From: Actinomycetota bacterium
Lineage (GTDB): Bacteria; Actinomycetota; Thermoleophilia; Gaiellales; Gaiellaceae
DNA: 35,584 nucleotides
NCBI GenBank assembly: GCA_005888365.1
Contig: VAWZ01000102.1
Span: 1-35,584, forward strand
Direction of reading: 5' to 3'
The notes beneath the pieces were generated by a model. The model worked only from the letters and a program-made list of their open reading frames with translations. It had not been told where the DNA came from and did not search any database. Positions 17,040-25,192 of the stretch are shown piece after piece (within the stretch, counting starts at the first letter, position 1; each line of letters begins with the position of its first letter). A program made the translations under genes and the position numbers.

Positions 17040-18779
17040 GTGCGTGCCCTCGGAATCGACGTCGGAGGGACGTTCACGGACGCCGTCCTCGTCGCCGATG
17101 GAGCCGTGCTCACGGCGAAGGTTCCGACCCGCGAGCACCAGGAGGAGTCCGTGCTCGCCGCTGCCTCCGCAGTCGGCGCCAAAGACCTCGACCGCTTCAC
17201 GCACGGAACGACGATTGCGACCAACGCGCTCCTCGAGCGAAGAGGCGCGCGCACGGCGTTCGTGTCCACGGCGGGGTTCGAGCATCTGCTTCACCTCCGG
17301 CGCCAGACCCGCGCCCATCTCTACCGCCCCTGCGTGGATCACGCGCCGCCGCTCGTTCCGATCGAGCGCTGCGCCGGCGTCACGGGTCGCATGGGACCGG
17401 AGGGCGAGCTCGTGCCCCTCGACCTCTCGACCCTGCCGCGCATGGACGCCGAGGCGATCGCGGTCTGCCTCCTCTTCTCGTTCCGCTATCCGGGGCACGA
17501 GCAGGCCGTCGTCGAGGAGCTGCGGCGACGCCATCCGGAGAGCCACGTCGTCGCGTCGTACGAGGTCGCCCCCGAGTTCCGGGAGTACGAACGGGCCTCG
17601 ACGACGGCGGTCGACGCGTACCTCGGCCCACTCCTCTCCCGCTCCCTCCTCGCGCTGGCCGACCTGTGTCGAGGCGCGGGCCTTCCGGAGCCGCTCGTCA
17701 TGCGCTCCTCGGGCGGCCTCGCAACGCTCACCGAGGCGGCTGGCCACGCCGCCTTCGCGCTCCTCTCAGGGCCCGCCGCGGGAGTCGTCGGCGCGGCTCG
17801 CATCGCAGACTCCGCGGGATACGAGAACGCGCTCGCTTTCGACATGGGCGGGACGTCGACGGACGTCTGCGCAATCGTCGGCGGCAAGGCGCGTCGCGAG
17901 CACGAGCGCCTCGTCGGCGACCTCCCGGTCCGGCTGCCGACCCTCGGCGTGCACACAGTCGGAGCAGGCGGTGGCTCGCTCGTCCGGCTGGACGAGGGCG
18001 GCGCCTTGCACGTCGGACCCGAGAGCGCCGGCGCCGAGCCCGGCCCTGCCTGCTACGGGCGCGGCGGCACCCGCCCCACTGTGACCGACGCGAACCTCCT
18101 GCTCGGCCGGCTCCCCACGTCGCTGCCCGGCGACATCCGGCTCGATATGGAGGCGGCACGGCGGGCGCTCGACGAGCTCGACCCGGCCGACGTGATCGAG
18201 GTCGTGAACGCGGAGATGGTGCGCGCGCTCCGCGTGATCTCGGTCGAGCAAGGTCTCGATCCGCGCGACTTCGTGCTTGTTGCCTTCGGCGGGGCGGGGC
18301 CGCTGCACGCGTGCGCGCTCGCCGATGAGTTGGGGATGGAGACGGTGCTCGTTCCCGCGTCCGCGGGTGTCCTCTCCGCGCTCGGCCTCGTCGCGGCCGA
18401 GGAGCGAGTCGACGCGGTCCACTCGTACCTCCTCCCGCTCGCAGAGGCAGAGGAGCTCCCGAACGAGGGCGAGGCCGACCTCCGCTACGCGGGGCAGTCG
18501 TTCGAGCTCACGATCCCCCTCGGTCCGGGTCTCGCAGACCGGTTCCATTCCGCGCACGAGGAGCGCTACGGCTACGCCGATCCGACGCAGCCGCTCGAGC
18601 TCGTCGCGGTGCGAACGGCGGAGCTCCGCGCCGCGCCCGAGGTGCGGGTCAGCGGGCCCCGACGAGTAGCTCGAGGCCCGCAGGTCGTGGAGCTCGAAGG
18701 CGCCACGGCCTGGGTGCCGGGAGGGTGGAGCGGCGAAACGGACGTGCAGGGCACGCTGGTCCTCAGGCGGGGCGAATGA
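17040..18779 (+). CDS. hyuA: Hydantoinase/oxoprolinase family protein, subunit A
   Basis: ATP-dependent hydantoinase/5-oxoprolinase-type subunit with an actin-like fold, expected to act with HyuB on cyclic amides such as hydantoins or 5-oxoproline. The 579-residue protein has GIDVGGTFTDAVL (5-17), HGTTIATNALLERRG, LLSGPAAGVVGAAR, AFDMGGTSTDVC and TVGAGGGSL, all family signatures for ATP binding. It is about 100 residues shorter than common HyuA proteins because the segment between HSYLLPL and DLRYAGQSFEL is reduced. The C-terminal barrel, including GPQVVELEGATAWVPGGW, is still present. The start is GTG 17040 with AGGAGA at 17025-17030. The stop overlaps hyuB as ATGA. Actual substrate unknown. 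Confidence 0.9.
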   Translation: MRALGIDVGGTFTDAVLVADGAVLTAKVPTREHQEESVLAAASAVGAKDLDRFTHGTTIATNALLERRGARTAFVSTAGFEHLLHLRRQTRAHLYRPCVDHAPPLVPIERCAGVTGRMGPEGELVPLDLSTLPRMDAEAIAVCLLFSFRYPGHEQAVVEELRRRHPESHVVASYEVAPEFREYERASTTAVDAYLGPLLSRSLLALADLCRGAGLPEPLVMRSSGGLATLTEAAGHAAFALLSGPAAGVVGAARIADSAGYENALAFDMGGTSTDVCAIVGGKARREHERLVGDLPVRLPTLGVHTVGAGGGSLVRLDEGGALHVGPESAGAEPGPACYGRGGTRPTVTDANLLLGRLPTSLPGDIRLDMEAARRALDELDPADVIEVVNAEMVRALRVISVEQGLDPRDFVLVAFGGAGPLHACALADELGMETVLVPASAGVLSALGLVAAEERVDAVHSYLLPLAEAEELPNEGEADLRYAGQSFELTIPLGPGLADRFHSAHEERYGYADPTQPLELVAVRTAELRAAPEVRVSGPRRVARGPQVVELEGATAWVPGGWSGETDVQGTLVLRRGE

Positions 18780-20275
18780 TCCCCGTGGAGTTGCAGGTGA
18801 TCGCGAGCGGCCTGCGTGCGATCGCAGAGGAGATGGGAGCGGTCCTCGTTCGCTCGGCCTTTTCCGCGAACATCAAGGAGCGGCGCGACTGCTCGACCGC
18901 GCTCTTCGACGAGGTGGGCCGGATGGTCACCCAGGCAGAGCACATCCCGGTCCACCTCGGCGCCATGCCCGAGGCCGTCGCTGCCGTTCGCGCGCACGAC
19001 CCTCCGCTCGGCGAGCCCTGGATCCTGAACGATCCGTTCGCGGGAGGGACTCACCTTCCCGATCTGACGATCGTGACGAGGACGAAGCTCGGGTATGCGG
19101 TCACGCGCGCACACCACGCCGACGTCGGCGGCTCGGAGCCGGGCAGCCTCCCGGCTGGGTCGACGACACTCGAGCAGGAGGGCGTCGTCATTCCGCCGAC
19201 GCGGCTCGACGCCGATGCCCTCGAGCGCCTCGTCGGGCAGATGCGGAATCCGGACGAGCGGCGAGGCGACCTGCGGGCCCAGCTCGCAGCGCATCGCCTC
19301 GCCGAGCGGCGACTGGCGGAGGTGTGCGAGCGCCGCGGGCGACGGCGGGTCGCGGAGGCGATGGACGAGCTCCTCGCGTACTCCGAGCGCGTCGCCAGAA
19401 GCGCGATCCGAGAGCTCCCCGACGGCACGTACGAGGCGACGGACCGCCTCGAGCTCCCCGACGGCTTCCTCCACCTCCACGCGGTGGTGACGATCGCGGG
19501 GGACGCGATCGACATCGACTTCGCGGGCACCTCGCCTCGACACGGGGGAAACCTGAACTGCCCGCTCGCCGTGACCCGGTCCGCCTGCTTCTACGTCGTT
19601 CGCTGCCTCACGGCGCCGGACCTTCCGGCCTCGGGCGGCGCCTTCGTGCCCGTGACGGTTCGCGCCCCGGAAGGGTGTCTCGTCAACGCACAGCGTCCGG
19701 CCGCGGTCGCCGCCGGGAACACCGAGACGTCGAGCAGGATCGTGGACGTCGTTTTCGCCGCCTTCGGACAGGCGATCCCGGTGCCCGCGCAGGGCCAGGG
19801 AACGATGAACAACGTCGTCCTCGGCAACGAGCGCTTCACGTACTACGAGACGACCGGCGGGGGACAGGGGGCGTGCCCGCACGCGGACGGGCCGTCCGCC
19901 GTACACGTCGCGATGTCGAACACGCTGAACACTCCGGTCGAGGCGCTCGAGCTCTCGTATCCCCTGAGGGTCGAGCGCTACGAGCTGCGGCTCGGGTCGG
20001 GGGGCGCGGGCCAGTTCCGAGGCGGGGACGGAGTCGCTCGAGCGGTGCGTGCGCTGGAGCCCTGCCGCCTCTCGCTGCTCACCCAGCGCCGGGCGCTCGC
20101 GCCCCGCGGAGCCCAGGGCGGAGAAGACGGGCTGCCCGGCCGCAACGAGCTCAACGGCGCGGAGCTTCCGAACTTCGTCACGTGCGATCTCGAGGCCGGC
20201 GACGTACTCCGCGTCGAGACTCCGGGAGGAGGCGGCTTCGGCGCAACCGGTCAGGAACGAACCGGCAGCCGGTAG
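18776..20275 (+). CDS. hyuB: Hydantoinase B/oxoprolinase family protein
   Basis: Partner subunit of HyuA, 499 residues, starting at ATG 18776 inside the ATGA overlap. Conserved segments include GLRAIAEEMGAVLVRSAFSANIKERRDCS, LNDPFAGGTHLPDLTIV, RAHHADVGGSEPGS, DFAGTSPRHGGNLNCPLAVT, and the C-terminal LRLGSGGAGQFRGGDGVAR and PGGGGFG. HyuA/HyuB pairs are cytoplasmic ATP-driven amidohydrolases. With no transporter, racemase or carbamoylase nearby, the substrate remains open; a housekeeping 5-oxoproline salvage role is possible. Its last 25 bases overlap the 3' end of the convergent membrane-protein gene. Confidence 0.9.
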   Translation: MIPVELQVIASGLRAIAEEMGAVLVRSAFSANIKERRDCSTALFDEVGRMVTQAEHIPVHLGAMPEAVAAVRAHDPPLGEPWILNDPFAGGTHLPDLTIVTRTKLGYAVTRAHHADVGGSEPGSLPAGSTTLEQEGVVIPPTRLDADALERLVGQMRNPDERRGDLRAQLAAHRLAERRLAEVCERRGRRRVAEAMDELLAYSERVARSAIRELPDGTYEATDRLELPDGFLHLHAVVTIAGDAIDIDFAGTSPRHGGNLNCPLAVTRSACFYVVRCLTAPDLPASGGAFVPVTVRAPEGCLVNAQRPAAVAAGNTETSSRIVDVVFAAFGQAIPVPAQGQGTMNNVVLGNERFTYYETTGGGQGACPHADGPSAVHVAMSNTLNTPVEALELSYPLRVERYELRLGSGGAGQFRGGDGVARAVRALEPCRLSLLTQRRALAPRGAQGGEDGLPGRNELNGAELPNFVTCDLEAGDVLRVETPGGGGFGATGQERTGSR

Positions 20276-22194
20276 AGGACGAAGCGCTCGTCCCGATAGA
20301 GCCGCGGTAGGCTGAACGTGCGCCGGATGCGCAGGCGGTCGACGACGAGATACTCGGCTCCGTACCGCTCCGGGATAGCGAGATCGCCGGAAGCCGCGAA
20401 AGCCCGCGCGTCGCGGGCACGGCCGTACGGGTCGTTCTCCTTCGTGTCGGCGACATGTCCCGGCGGAGCGACGGCGATGTAGACGGGTGCGGCCGCCGCG
20501 AGCCGGTAGCTCGTCTCCTGGTCCGAGTACACGATCGCGCCGGCCGCCACGTCGGTACGCAACGCGTGCACGAGCCCCGGCGAGAGCGTGCTCAGCGGAG
20601 GCGCCGAAACGGGCGTCCAGCGGGCGAGCCCGTAGGCGACGATCGGGAGCAGGAAGAGCGCGGCTGCGAATCCGGCGTCGGCCTCGAGCGGCGACCCGCG
20701 CCGCATTAGTCCGACGACGAGTGCGACCACCCCGGCGGCGCCGGCGATCCAGACGATCAGGCCCGGCGCCCCGTTCTTGAGCGCGTACTGGAAGTCGCCG
20801 GGATACGCCACCTCGAGGACGGCCCCGGCGATGAGAGCGAGGGACGGAAGCACCGGGCCCACGAGCCGCGAAAGGACGCCGAGGCCTCCCGCGAACGCGA
20901 ATGCGAAGGGAAAGAAGCCGGCTGTGCGGCGCGCCTGCGAGAGCGACACCGCGTCCGCGAAGTGCGTGAAGAGCAGCGGAACGAGGCAGACCGCGAGCAC
21001 CGCCAGCGACCCACCAAGCACGAACGCAGCCCAGCGCCGACGCGACGCGAGACATGCGAGCGGGAAGAGAACGATCGCGACGATGGCGATCGGGCCCGTC
21101 CGGGTGAGGACCTCCGGAGCGAGGCTGTAGCTCGACGGCGAGCGGACGTGGAGATAGGTCTTGTAGTGGACGATCGCGCGCTGCAGCTCGGAGGCGTTCG
21201 GAGAGACGGACGCCGTGTGCCCGACGACCGGGACGAGCCAGAGCACGAACAGGACGGTCGGCAACGCCAGCGCACCGAATGCGGCGAGCCCGGCGCGGAG
21301 GTCGGAACGGGACCAGAGCGCTCGTACGGCGAGGAATCCGACGAACGGGATCCAGAGGAAGATCGCGTACGTCGGGTGGATCACCGCAAGCGAGAGCCCA
21401 GCCGCGGCAACGGAGAGGTAACGCGGAACCGACGGCGCCCGTAGGGCCTCGAACGCGAGCGCAAGAGCCGCCGGCACGAGAAGATGCCGCGCTGCCGGCT
21501 CGGGTTGGGCGAGCAGCGCGTAGGCGCCTCCGTGTCCGGGGGCGAAGCAGACGAGGCCCGCCTGGGCGCCCGCGACCGCACCCGCTGCCCACACCCGGCG
21601 AAAGAGCGCCCACCCGGCCTCGTACGCCACGAGCACCGCGAGCGGCGCGAGAAAGCTCGACGCATGCAGGAAGACCTGCGTCGGGTCTTCTCCCGAGAGC
21701 CTGGCGACGACGGCCAGGAAGCCGTGCCAGAGCGGGAACGCGTATCCGGGATGAAGGCCTCCGTCCTTGAACTCGATGACGCGGTGCAGCGTCAGATCGT
21801 CGAAGGCAAGGAGCTTGCGGACGCGGGCGAGGTGGAAGAGCCCGTCGCCCTGAACCGTCCCGGCGACGTGCCAGAGGATCACGCCCACGATCACCCCGGC
21901 TACGCCTGCCCACCAGCGTCCGGGCGCTCCCCGGGCTCTGCCCGCCGGGCCGCGCCTGCGCGCGAGCATCGCCGCCAGGGCGGCGAACCCGGCGACGGCG
22001 AAGAGAGCGATCGCGGTCGTGAGCGAGGAGATCAGCAGAAAAGTGACGACAAGCGCTCCGAAGAGGAGCGTGAGCGACCAGGCCAGCGTCGCGGAGACGC
22101 TCCGTACTCCGAGCGCCCGGGCGAGGCACCAGCCCGGCGCCAGCAGGAGCGCAATCGCGAACGCGAGTCGGAAGTACAGCTCCAGAGCGTTCAT
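20251..22194 (-). CDS. Large polytopic membrane protein, GT-C glycosyltransferase-like
   Basis: A 647-residue protein with about 14 hydrophobic segments over residues 1-540 and a soluble C-terminal tail of about 100 residues. The first extracytoplasmic loop has GDGLFHLARVRKL (116-128). An acidic residue here (Asp117) followed by a helix and a further loop with GLHPGYAFPLWHG is the usual layout of GT-C enzymes using lipid-phosphate sugar donors, as in the GT39/GT83/GT85 relatives. I cannot assign a family with certainty. The ATG start at 22194-22192 directly follows a short hairpin and a repeated element. It would act on the outer face of the membrane in envelope glycan assembly, consistent with the upstream GT2 and flippase-like genes. 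Confidence 0.72.
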   Translation of the reverse strand: MNALELYFRLAFAIALLLAPGWCLARALGVRSVSATLAWSLTLLFGALVVTFLLISSLTTAIALFAVAGFAALAAMLARRRGPAGRARGAPGRWWAGVAGVIVGVILWHVAGTVQGDGLFHLARVRKLLAFDDLTLHRVIEFKDGGLHPGYAFPLWHGFLAVVARLSGEDPTQVFLHASSFLAPLAVLVAYEAGWALFRRVWAAGAVAGAQAGLVCFAPGHGGAYALLAQPEPAARHLLVPAALALAFEALRAPSVPRYLSVAAAGLSLAVIHPTYAIFLWIPFVGFLAVRALWSRSDLRAGLAAFGALALPTVLFVLWLVPVVGHTASVSPNASELQRAIVHYKTYLHVRSPSSYSLAPEVLTRTGPIAIVAIVLFPLACLASRRRWAAFVLGGSLAVLAVCLVPLLFTHFADAVSLSQARRTAGFFPFAFAFAGGLGVLSRLVGPVLPSLALIAGAVLEVAYPGDFQYALKNGAPGLIVWIAGAAGVVALVVGLMRRGSPLEADAGFAAALFLLPIVAYGLARWTPVSAPPLSTLSPGLVHALRTDVAAGAIVYSDQETSYRLAAAAPVYIAVAPPGHVADTKENDPYGRARDARAFAASGDLAIPERYGAEYLVVDRLRIRRTFSLPRLYRDERFVLYRLPVRS

Positions 22195-22289
22195 CGGCGG
22201 GTCTCTCGCCGTTGAACGTGGGGAAGCGTGCAGGAAACCGAGAGGTTCCCGACGTTCTCAAGAAGTAAGGGGAAGCACGGGGGAAACAT
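22191..22289 (-). CDS. Possible 32-codon leader ORF inside repeat copy A
   Basis: An ATG at 22289-22287 opens a small frame beginning MFPPCFPLLLENVGN. It ends at TGA 22193-22191, which overlaps the ATG of the next gene as ATGA, so translation could be coupled to it. AGGGGA lies a few bases upstream as an SD-like sequence. The start codon sits in the loop of a 12-bp hairpin that would hide this SD. The other repeat copy encodes the same 15 residues except Phe/Ile at position 6. Existence as a translated gene is unproven; it may only reflect DNA similarity. Confidence 0.3.
   Translation of the reverse strand: MFPPCFPLLLENVGNLSVSCTLPHVQRRETRR
22195..22211 (-). promoter_or_regulatory. Hairpin directly before start codon (copy A downstream gene)
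   Basis: CGGCG and CGCCG arms (5 bp, 7-base loop) end at the base before the ATG of the large membrane protein. The equivalent position at the other repeat copy (28353-28368) also has a hairpin. The gene has no other clear ribosome-binding site, so the hairpin may influence initiation. Confidence 0.4.
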
Positions 22290-22330
22290 GGTTTCCCCTG
22301 TGAACGCGAGCCGAAGGTGAACGCTTGTCA
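22233..22330 (-). repeat. Structured intergenic repeat, copy A
   Basis: About 83 of 98 bases match copy B (28390-28487) without gaps, including a 24-base identical run at 22275-22298. Read on the minus strand, it starts with the TGA stop of the GT2 gene (22330-22328). A central hairpin has 12-base arms at 22276-22287 and 22291-22302 (one mismatch, loop ATG). A near-palindrome TTCTCAAGAA and a smaller hairpin (GGAAACC/GGTTCCC, one mismatch) follow. It ends 38 bases before the next start codon. No GC-stem plus U-run terminator is present. Transposon ends and direct duplications are not seen. Confidence 0.88.
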
Positions 22331-23230
22331 TTTTCCGAGCAGCGTCGCGACGTCGCCCGAGCCGAGCCAGCGTGCCGCCTCGCGGTATGTCCGGGCGCGT
22401 TCCCCCCTGAAGAGGACGCCGCGCATCCGGACAGCGGCGAGGAGAAGTCGCCTCGCCTTCTCCGCCTGCTCGGGCCCTCGGTGCTTCCAGAAGAAGAGCA
22501 GGTGGCCGCGCAGGTTCTCGCGGTAGAGACGGCCTCCGTGCGAGGCGGCGCCGACGTGTACACACTCGGCGCCGGGAAAGAAGAGAACCCGCCAGCCCGC
22601 CTCGCGAAAGCGAAAGCACCAGTCGGTTTCCTCGCTGAAGAGGAAGAACTCCTCGTCGAGGTATCCGACGTCCTCGACGGCTTGGCGACGGACGAGGAGG
22701 CACGCGCCCATCACGAACTCGGCCGACCGCACCTCGTCGTAGGCGAAACCGTCGCCGTAGAAGCTGTTCAACAGCCGCGAGCGCGGCGCGAGCTTGCGCA
22801 GGAAGAAGTACTCGGTAGCAAGTCGCCAGAGCGTCGGAAAGCCGCGCACCGACCGTTGCAACGACCCGTCCGGGTTCAGCAGGCGAGGCGCGACGACAGC
22901 CGCACGCGGTTCGCCGTCCGCGAACGCGACGAGTCGCGAGAGTGCGTCGCCCGCGAGCCACGCGTCGGCGTTCAAGAGCAATACGTAGCGGCTCTCGGAA
23001 GAGCGGAGACCGACGTTCCAGGCTGCGCCGAGACCGCGGTTTTCCACCGCGATCACGGTCACGTGCGGAAACCGGGAGCGGACGGACGCGACCGTGCCGT
23101 CACGGGAGCCGCAGTCGACGACGATCGTCGGAGCCCGAGCGACGCTTTCGAGACAGCGCTCGATCCAGGGCAACGCGTCGTACGTGACGACGACGACCGT
23201 CGCGTCCGCCGGCTGCCCGCTGCTAGCCAT
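22328..23230 (-). CDS. GT2-family glycosyltransferase (rhamnosyltransferase-like)
   Basis: A 300-residue inverting GT-A enzyme. DATVVVVTYDALPWIERCLESV (9-30) opens the nucleotide-binding domain, and VDCGSRDGT (38-46) and ENRGLGAAWNVGL (63-75) follow. The metal-binding motif reads NAD (87-89 in LLLNADAWL), typical of WcaA/rhamnosyltransferase-type members. EETDWCFRFREAGWRVLFFP is the family's acceptor-side catalytic region. The ATG start (23230-23228) overlaps the upstream flippase-like gene by 8 bases. The TGA stop is the first codon of repeat copy A. It probably adds a deoxyhexose or similar sugar to a cell-envelope glycan; the sugar is unknown. Confidence 0.88.
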   Translation of the reverse strand: MASSGQPADATVVVVTYDALPWIERCLESVARAPTIVVDCGSRDGTVASVRSRFPHVTVIAVENRGLGAAWNVGLRSSESRYVLLLNADAWLAGDALSRLVAFADGEPRAAVVAPRLLNPDGSLQRSVRGFPTLWRLATEYFFLRKLAPRSRLLNSFYGDGFAYDEVRSAEFVMGACLLVRRQAVEDVGYLDEEFFLFSEETDWCFRFREAGWRVLFFPGAECVHVGAASHGGRLYRENLRGHLLFFWKHRGPEQAEKARRLLLAAVRMRGVLFRGERARTYREAARWLGSGDVATLLGK

Positions 23231-24194
23231 GCTCGATGCGCGGGCTCACCCCGCCGCGCATCCCCTCCCAGATCATGACGGCGCCTCCGGGCAGCGCCAG
23301 GACGGCGGTCAGGAGGAAGAAGAGGAAGCCGGCGGCGAACGCCTGATCCGCGCCGACGCCGAGTCCGCCCAGGAAGCTGACGAAGAACGCCTCGCGCACC
23401 GCGAAGCCGTTGAGCGTAAACGGTACGAGCAACACGAGGAAGAGCAACGGCCCCATCACGTAGTAGATGCGCACACCGAGCTCGATCCCGACCGCCCGCG
23501 CGGTCGCCCAGATCGAGAGCACGCGTACCGTCTGCACAACGAACGTCAGGGCGAGCACCCCGTAGAGCAGCCGGGGCCGCGCGCGGTAGGCGTGAATCGC
23601 CTCGTAGAAGGCTCGCAGCGGCCTCGCGAGTCGGAGCCTCTCGAGGACGGGCTGCGCGAGCCGGAGGAGAGGTCGCGCAGAGCGGGCGAAGAAGACGAAC
23701 GCGAGCAGCATCGTCCCGAAGACGAAGACGCCCTCGAGCCAGAGGTAGCCGCCCACGTCGTAGCGACCGACCGAGAGCCCGAAGCCGATGGCTCCGAGAA
23801 CAACGGTCGCGGCCCCTCCCAGCCCTCGCTCGAGGACGACCGTGCCGGTGACGACCGCCGTCCGACCGGGATTGCGGCGCACCGTCTCGACCACCCGCAC
23901 CGCGTCCCCGCCGAGCGACGTGGGCAGGATCTGACCCGCCGTATAGGCGACGAAGTAGGCCCGGGTCAGCCAGGACAACGGCTCGGAGACGCCGTGCGCC
24001 CGCAGGAGGCGGCCCCAGCGGAACGCGAGCGCAGGAACCGTCCCGACCATGATCCACACGGCGAGCGCGAACCAGGCGACGTCGGCGTTCCGGAGCACGT
24101 CGACCGTCGTGCCGAGGTCGATCTTCCAGACGAGGTACGCGACCGCCGCCCCCGTGAGCAGGAGCGTGCCGACGATGCGGGTGGTTCGTCTCAC
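23223..24194 (-). CDS. Flippase-like membrane protein (LPG synthase TM-domain/UPF0104 family)
   Basis: A 323-residue protein with about eight transmembrane segments that matches the membrane domain shared with MprF/lysylphosphatidylglycerol synthase and the AglD-like flippase proteins. Typical segments are RAYFVAYTAGQILPTSLGGDAVRV (79-102), VLERGLGGAATVVLG, and VPFTLNGFAVREAFFVSFLGGLGV. It lacks the soluble aminoacyl-transferase domain of true LPG synthases, so lipid-linked substrate translocation is the more likely role. The GTG start (24194-24192) overlaps the ureohydrolase stop as GTGA. The stop overlaps the GT2 start. It presumably serves the adjacent glycosyltransferases. Confidence 0.82.
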   Translation of the reverse strand: MRRTTRIVGTLLLTGAAVAYLVWKIDLGTTVDVLRNADVAWFALAVWIMVGTVPALAFRWGRLLRAHGVSEPLSWLTRAYFVAYTAGQILPTSLGGDAVRVVETVRRNPGRTAVVTGTVVLERGLGGAATVVLGAIGFGLSVGRYDVGGYLWLEGVFVFGTMLLAFVFFARSARPLLRLAQPVLERLRLARPLRAFYEAIHAYRARPRLLYGVLALTFVVQTVRVLSIWATARAVGIELGVRIYYVMGPLLFLVLLVPFTLNGFAVREAFFVSFLGGLGVGADQAFAAGFLFFLLTAVLALPGGAVMIWEGMRGGVSPRIEHG

Positions 24195-25192
24195 GCGTGG
24201 GCGAGAACGTCGAGCGTCAGGAGCTCGTACGCCACGTTCGCGGCCGCGATCGCCGTCGGCTGGCCGGGCCCATCGTACGGTGGGCTCACCTCGACGACGT
24301 CGAAGCCCGAGAAGCGGAGCCCGCGAAGCGCCCGCACGTAGCCGAGCGCCTCGCGGGTCGTGAGGCCGCCGGCCTCGGGCGTGCCCGTCCCGGGCGCGAA
24401 GGCCGGGTCGAGGACGTCCACGTCGAAGGAGAGGAAGAGCGGCCCCTCCCCGACTCGCTCGCGAACCTGCGCCGCGTACTCCTCCGGGCGGAGCGTCACG
24501 AGCTCCTCGCCGCGGATCACCTGGAAGCCGAAGTCGCCGGGAACGTCGAGATCGGAGGCCTCGTACACGGGGCCGCGCATTCCGGCGAGCAGCGAGCGCG
24601 CAGGGTCGACGAGCCCCTCCTCGAGCGCACGGCGAAATGGCGAGCCGTGGTAGTAGCGCTCGCCGCAGTACAGGTCCCAGACGTCGGCATGGGCATCGAG
24701 GAGGACGAGACCGACCGGGCCGTGAACGGCTGCGTGTGCGCGCAGCTCACCGAGGACGACGAGGTGATCGCCCCCGAGACAGAGCGTCCGCACGCCCGCA
24801 CGTACGATCGGCTCGAGCTGCGCGGCGATCTGACCGACGGTCTTCTCCGCGTTTCCAGGTGTCACCTGCAGATCGCCGAAGTCGGCGACCGAGAGGCGGC
24901 CGAAGACCGGCGCACGCTGCACCGAGTTGTACGGGCGCAGCGCGATCGAGGCCGAGCGGACCGCCTCAGGGCCGAAGCGGGCGCCAGGACGGTTGGTCGT
25001 CGCGGTGTCGAAGGGAATGCCGAGGACCGCCACGTCGACCCCTTCGGGATCGAGTGGCGTCGGGCACCGAGCGAACGTCTTGATCCCGGAGTACCTGGGA
25101 GCGGTTCGCCCGTCGGGAGGCGCATAGCGAGGACGGTCCTCTCCGGGCACGCGGCGACCGTACCAGCGGGCGAAGCCGGTGACCGTCTCCAC
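24191..25192 (-). CDS. Agmatinase/ureohydrolase family protein
   Basis: A manganese-dependent ureohydrolase of the arginase/agmatinase/guanidinobutyrase superfamily, hydrolysing a guanidino group to urea and an amine. The 333-residue protein has all metal motifs: LGGDHLV with His143, LDAHADVWD with Asp166, His168 and Asp170, and SFDVDVLDPAFAPGTGTPE with Asp257 and Asp259. The chain YCGERYYHGSPFRRALEEG resembles agmatinases and guanidinobutyrases more than arginases. The GTG start at 25192-25190 lies in the loop of a perfect 14-bp hairpin; a GTG at 25147-25145 (318 residues, closer to family size) is an alternative. Its placement at the head of envelope glycan genes is unexplained. Confidence 0.9.
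   Translation of the reverse strand: METVTGFARWYGRRVPGEDRPRYAPPDGRTAPRYSGIKTFARCPTPLDPEGVDVAVLGIPFDTATTNRPGARFGPEAVRSASIALRPYNSVQRAPVFGRLSVADFGDLQVTPGNAEKTVGQIAAQLEPIVRAGVRTLCLGGDHLVVLGELRAHAAVHGPVGLVLLDAHADVWDLYCGERYYHGSPFRRALEEGLVDPARSLLAGMRGPVYEASDLDVPGDFGFQVIRGEELVTLRPEEYAAQVRERVGEGPLFLSFDVDVLDPAFAPGTGTPEAGGLTTREALGYVRALRGLRFSGFDVVEVSPPYDGPGQPTAIAAANVAYELLTLDVLAHA

Noticed and set aside
18572-22261. A 1229-codon minus-strand open frame, mostly antisense to hyuB and in another frame of the membrane-protein gene
   Set aside because: It is an artefact of high GC: arginine/proline-rich, low-complexity translation with no motif, while hyuB and the membrane protein have clear family signatures in other frames.
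22233-22330. Repeat copies as insertion-sequence or MITE ends
   Set aside because: No terminal inverted repeats spanning the element, no target duplication and no transposase nearby; the strict gene-end position argues against random insertion, though a REP-like mobile origin cannot be excluded.
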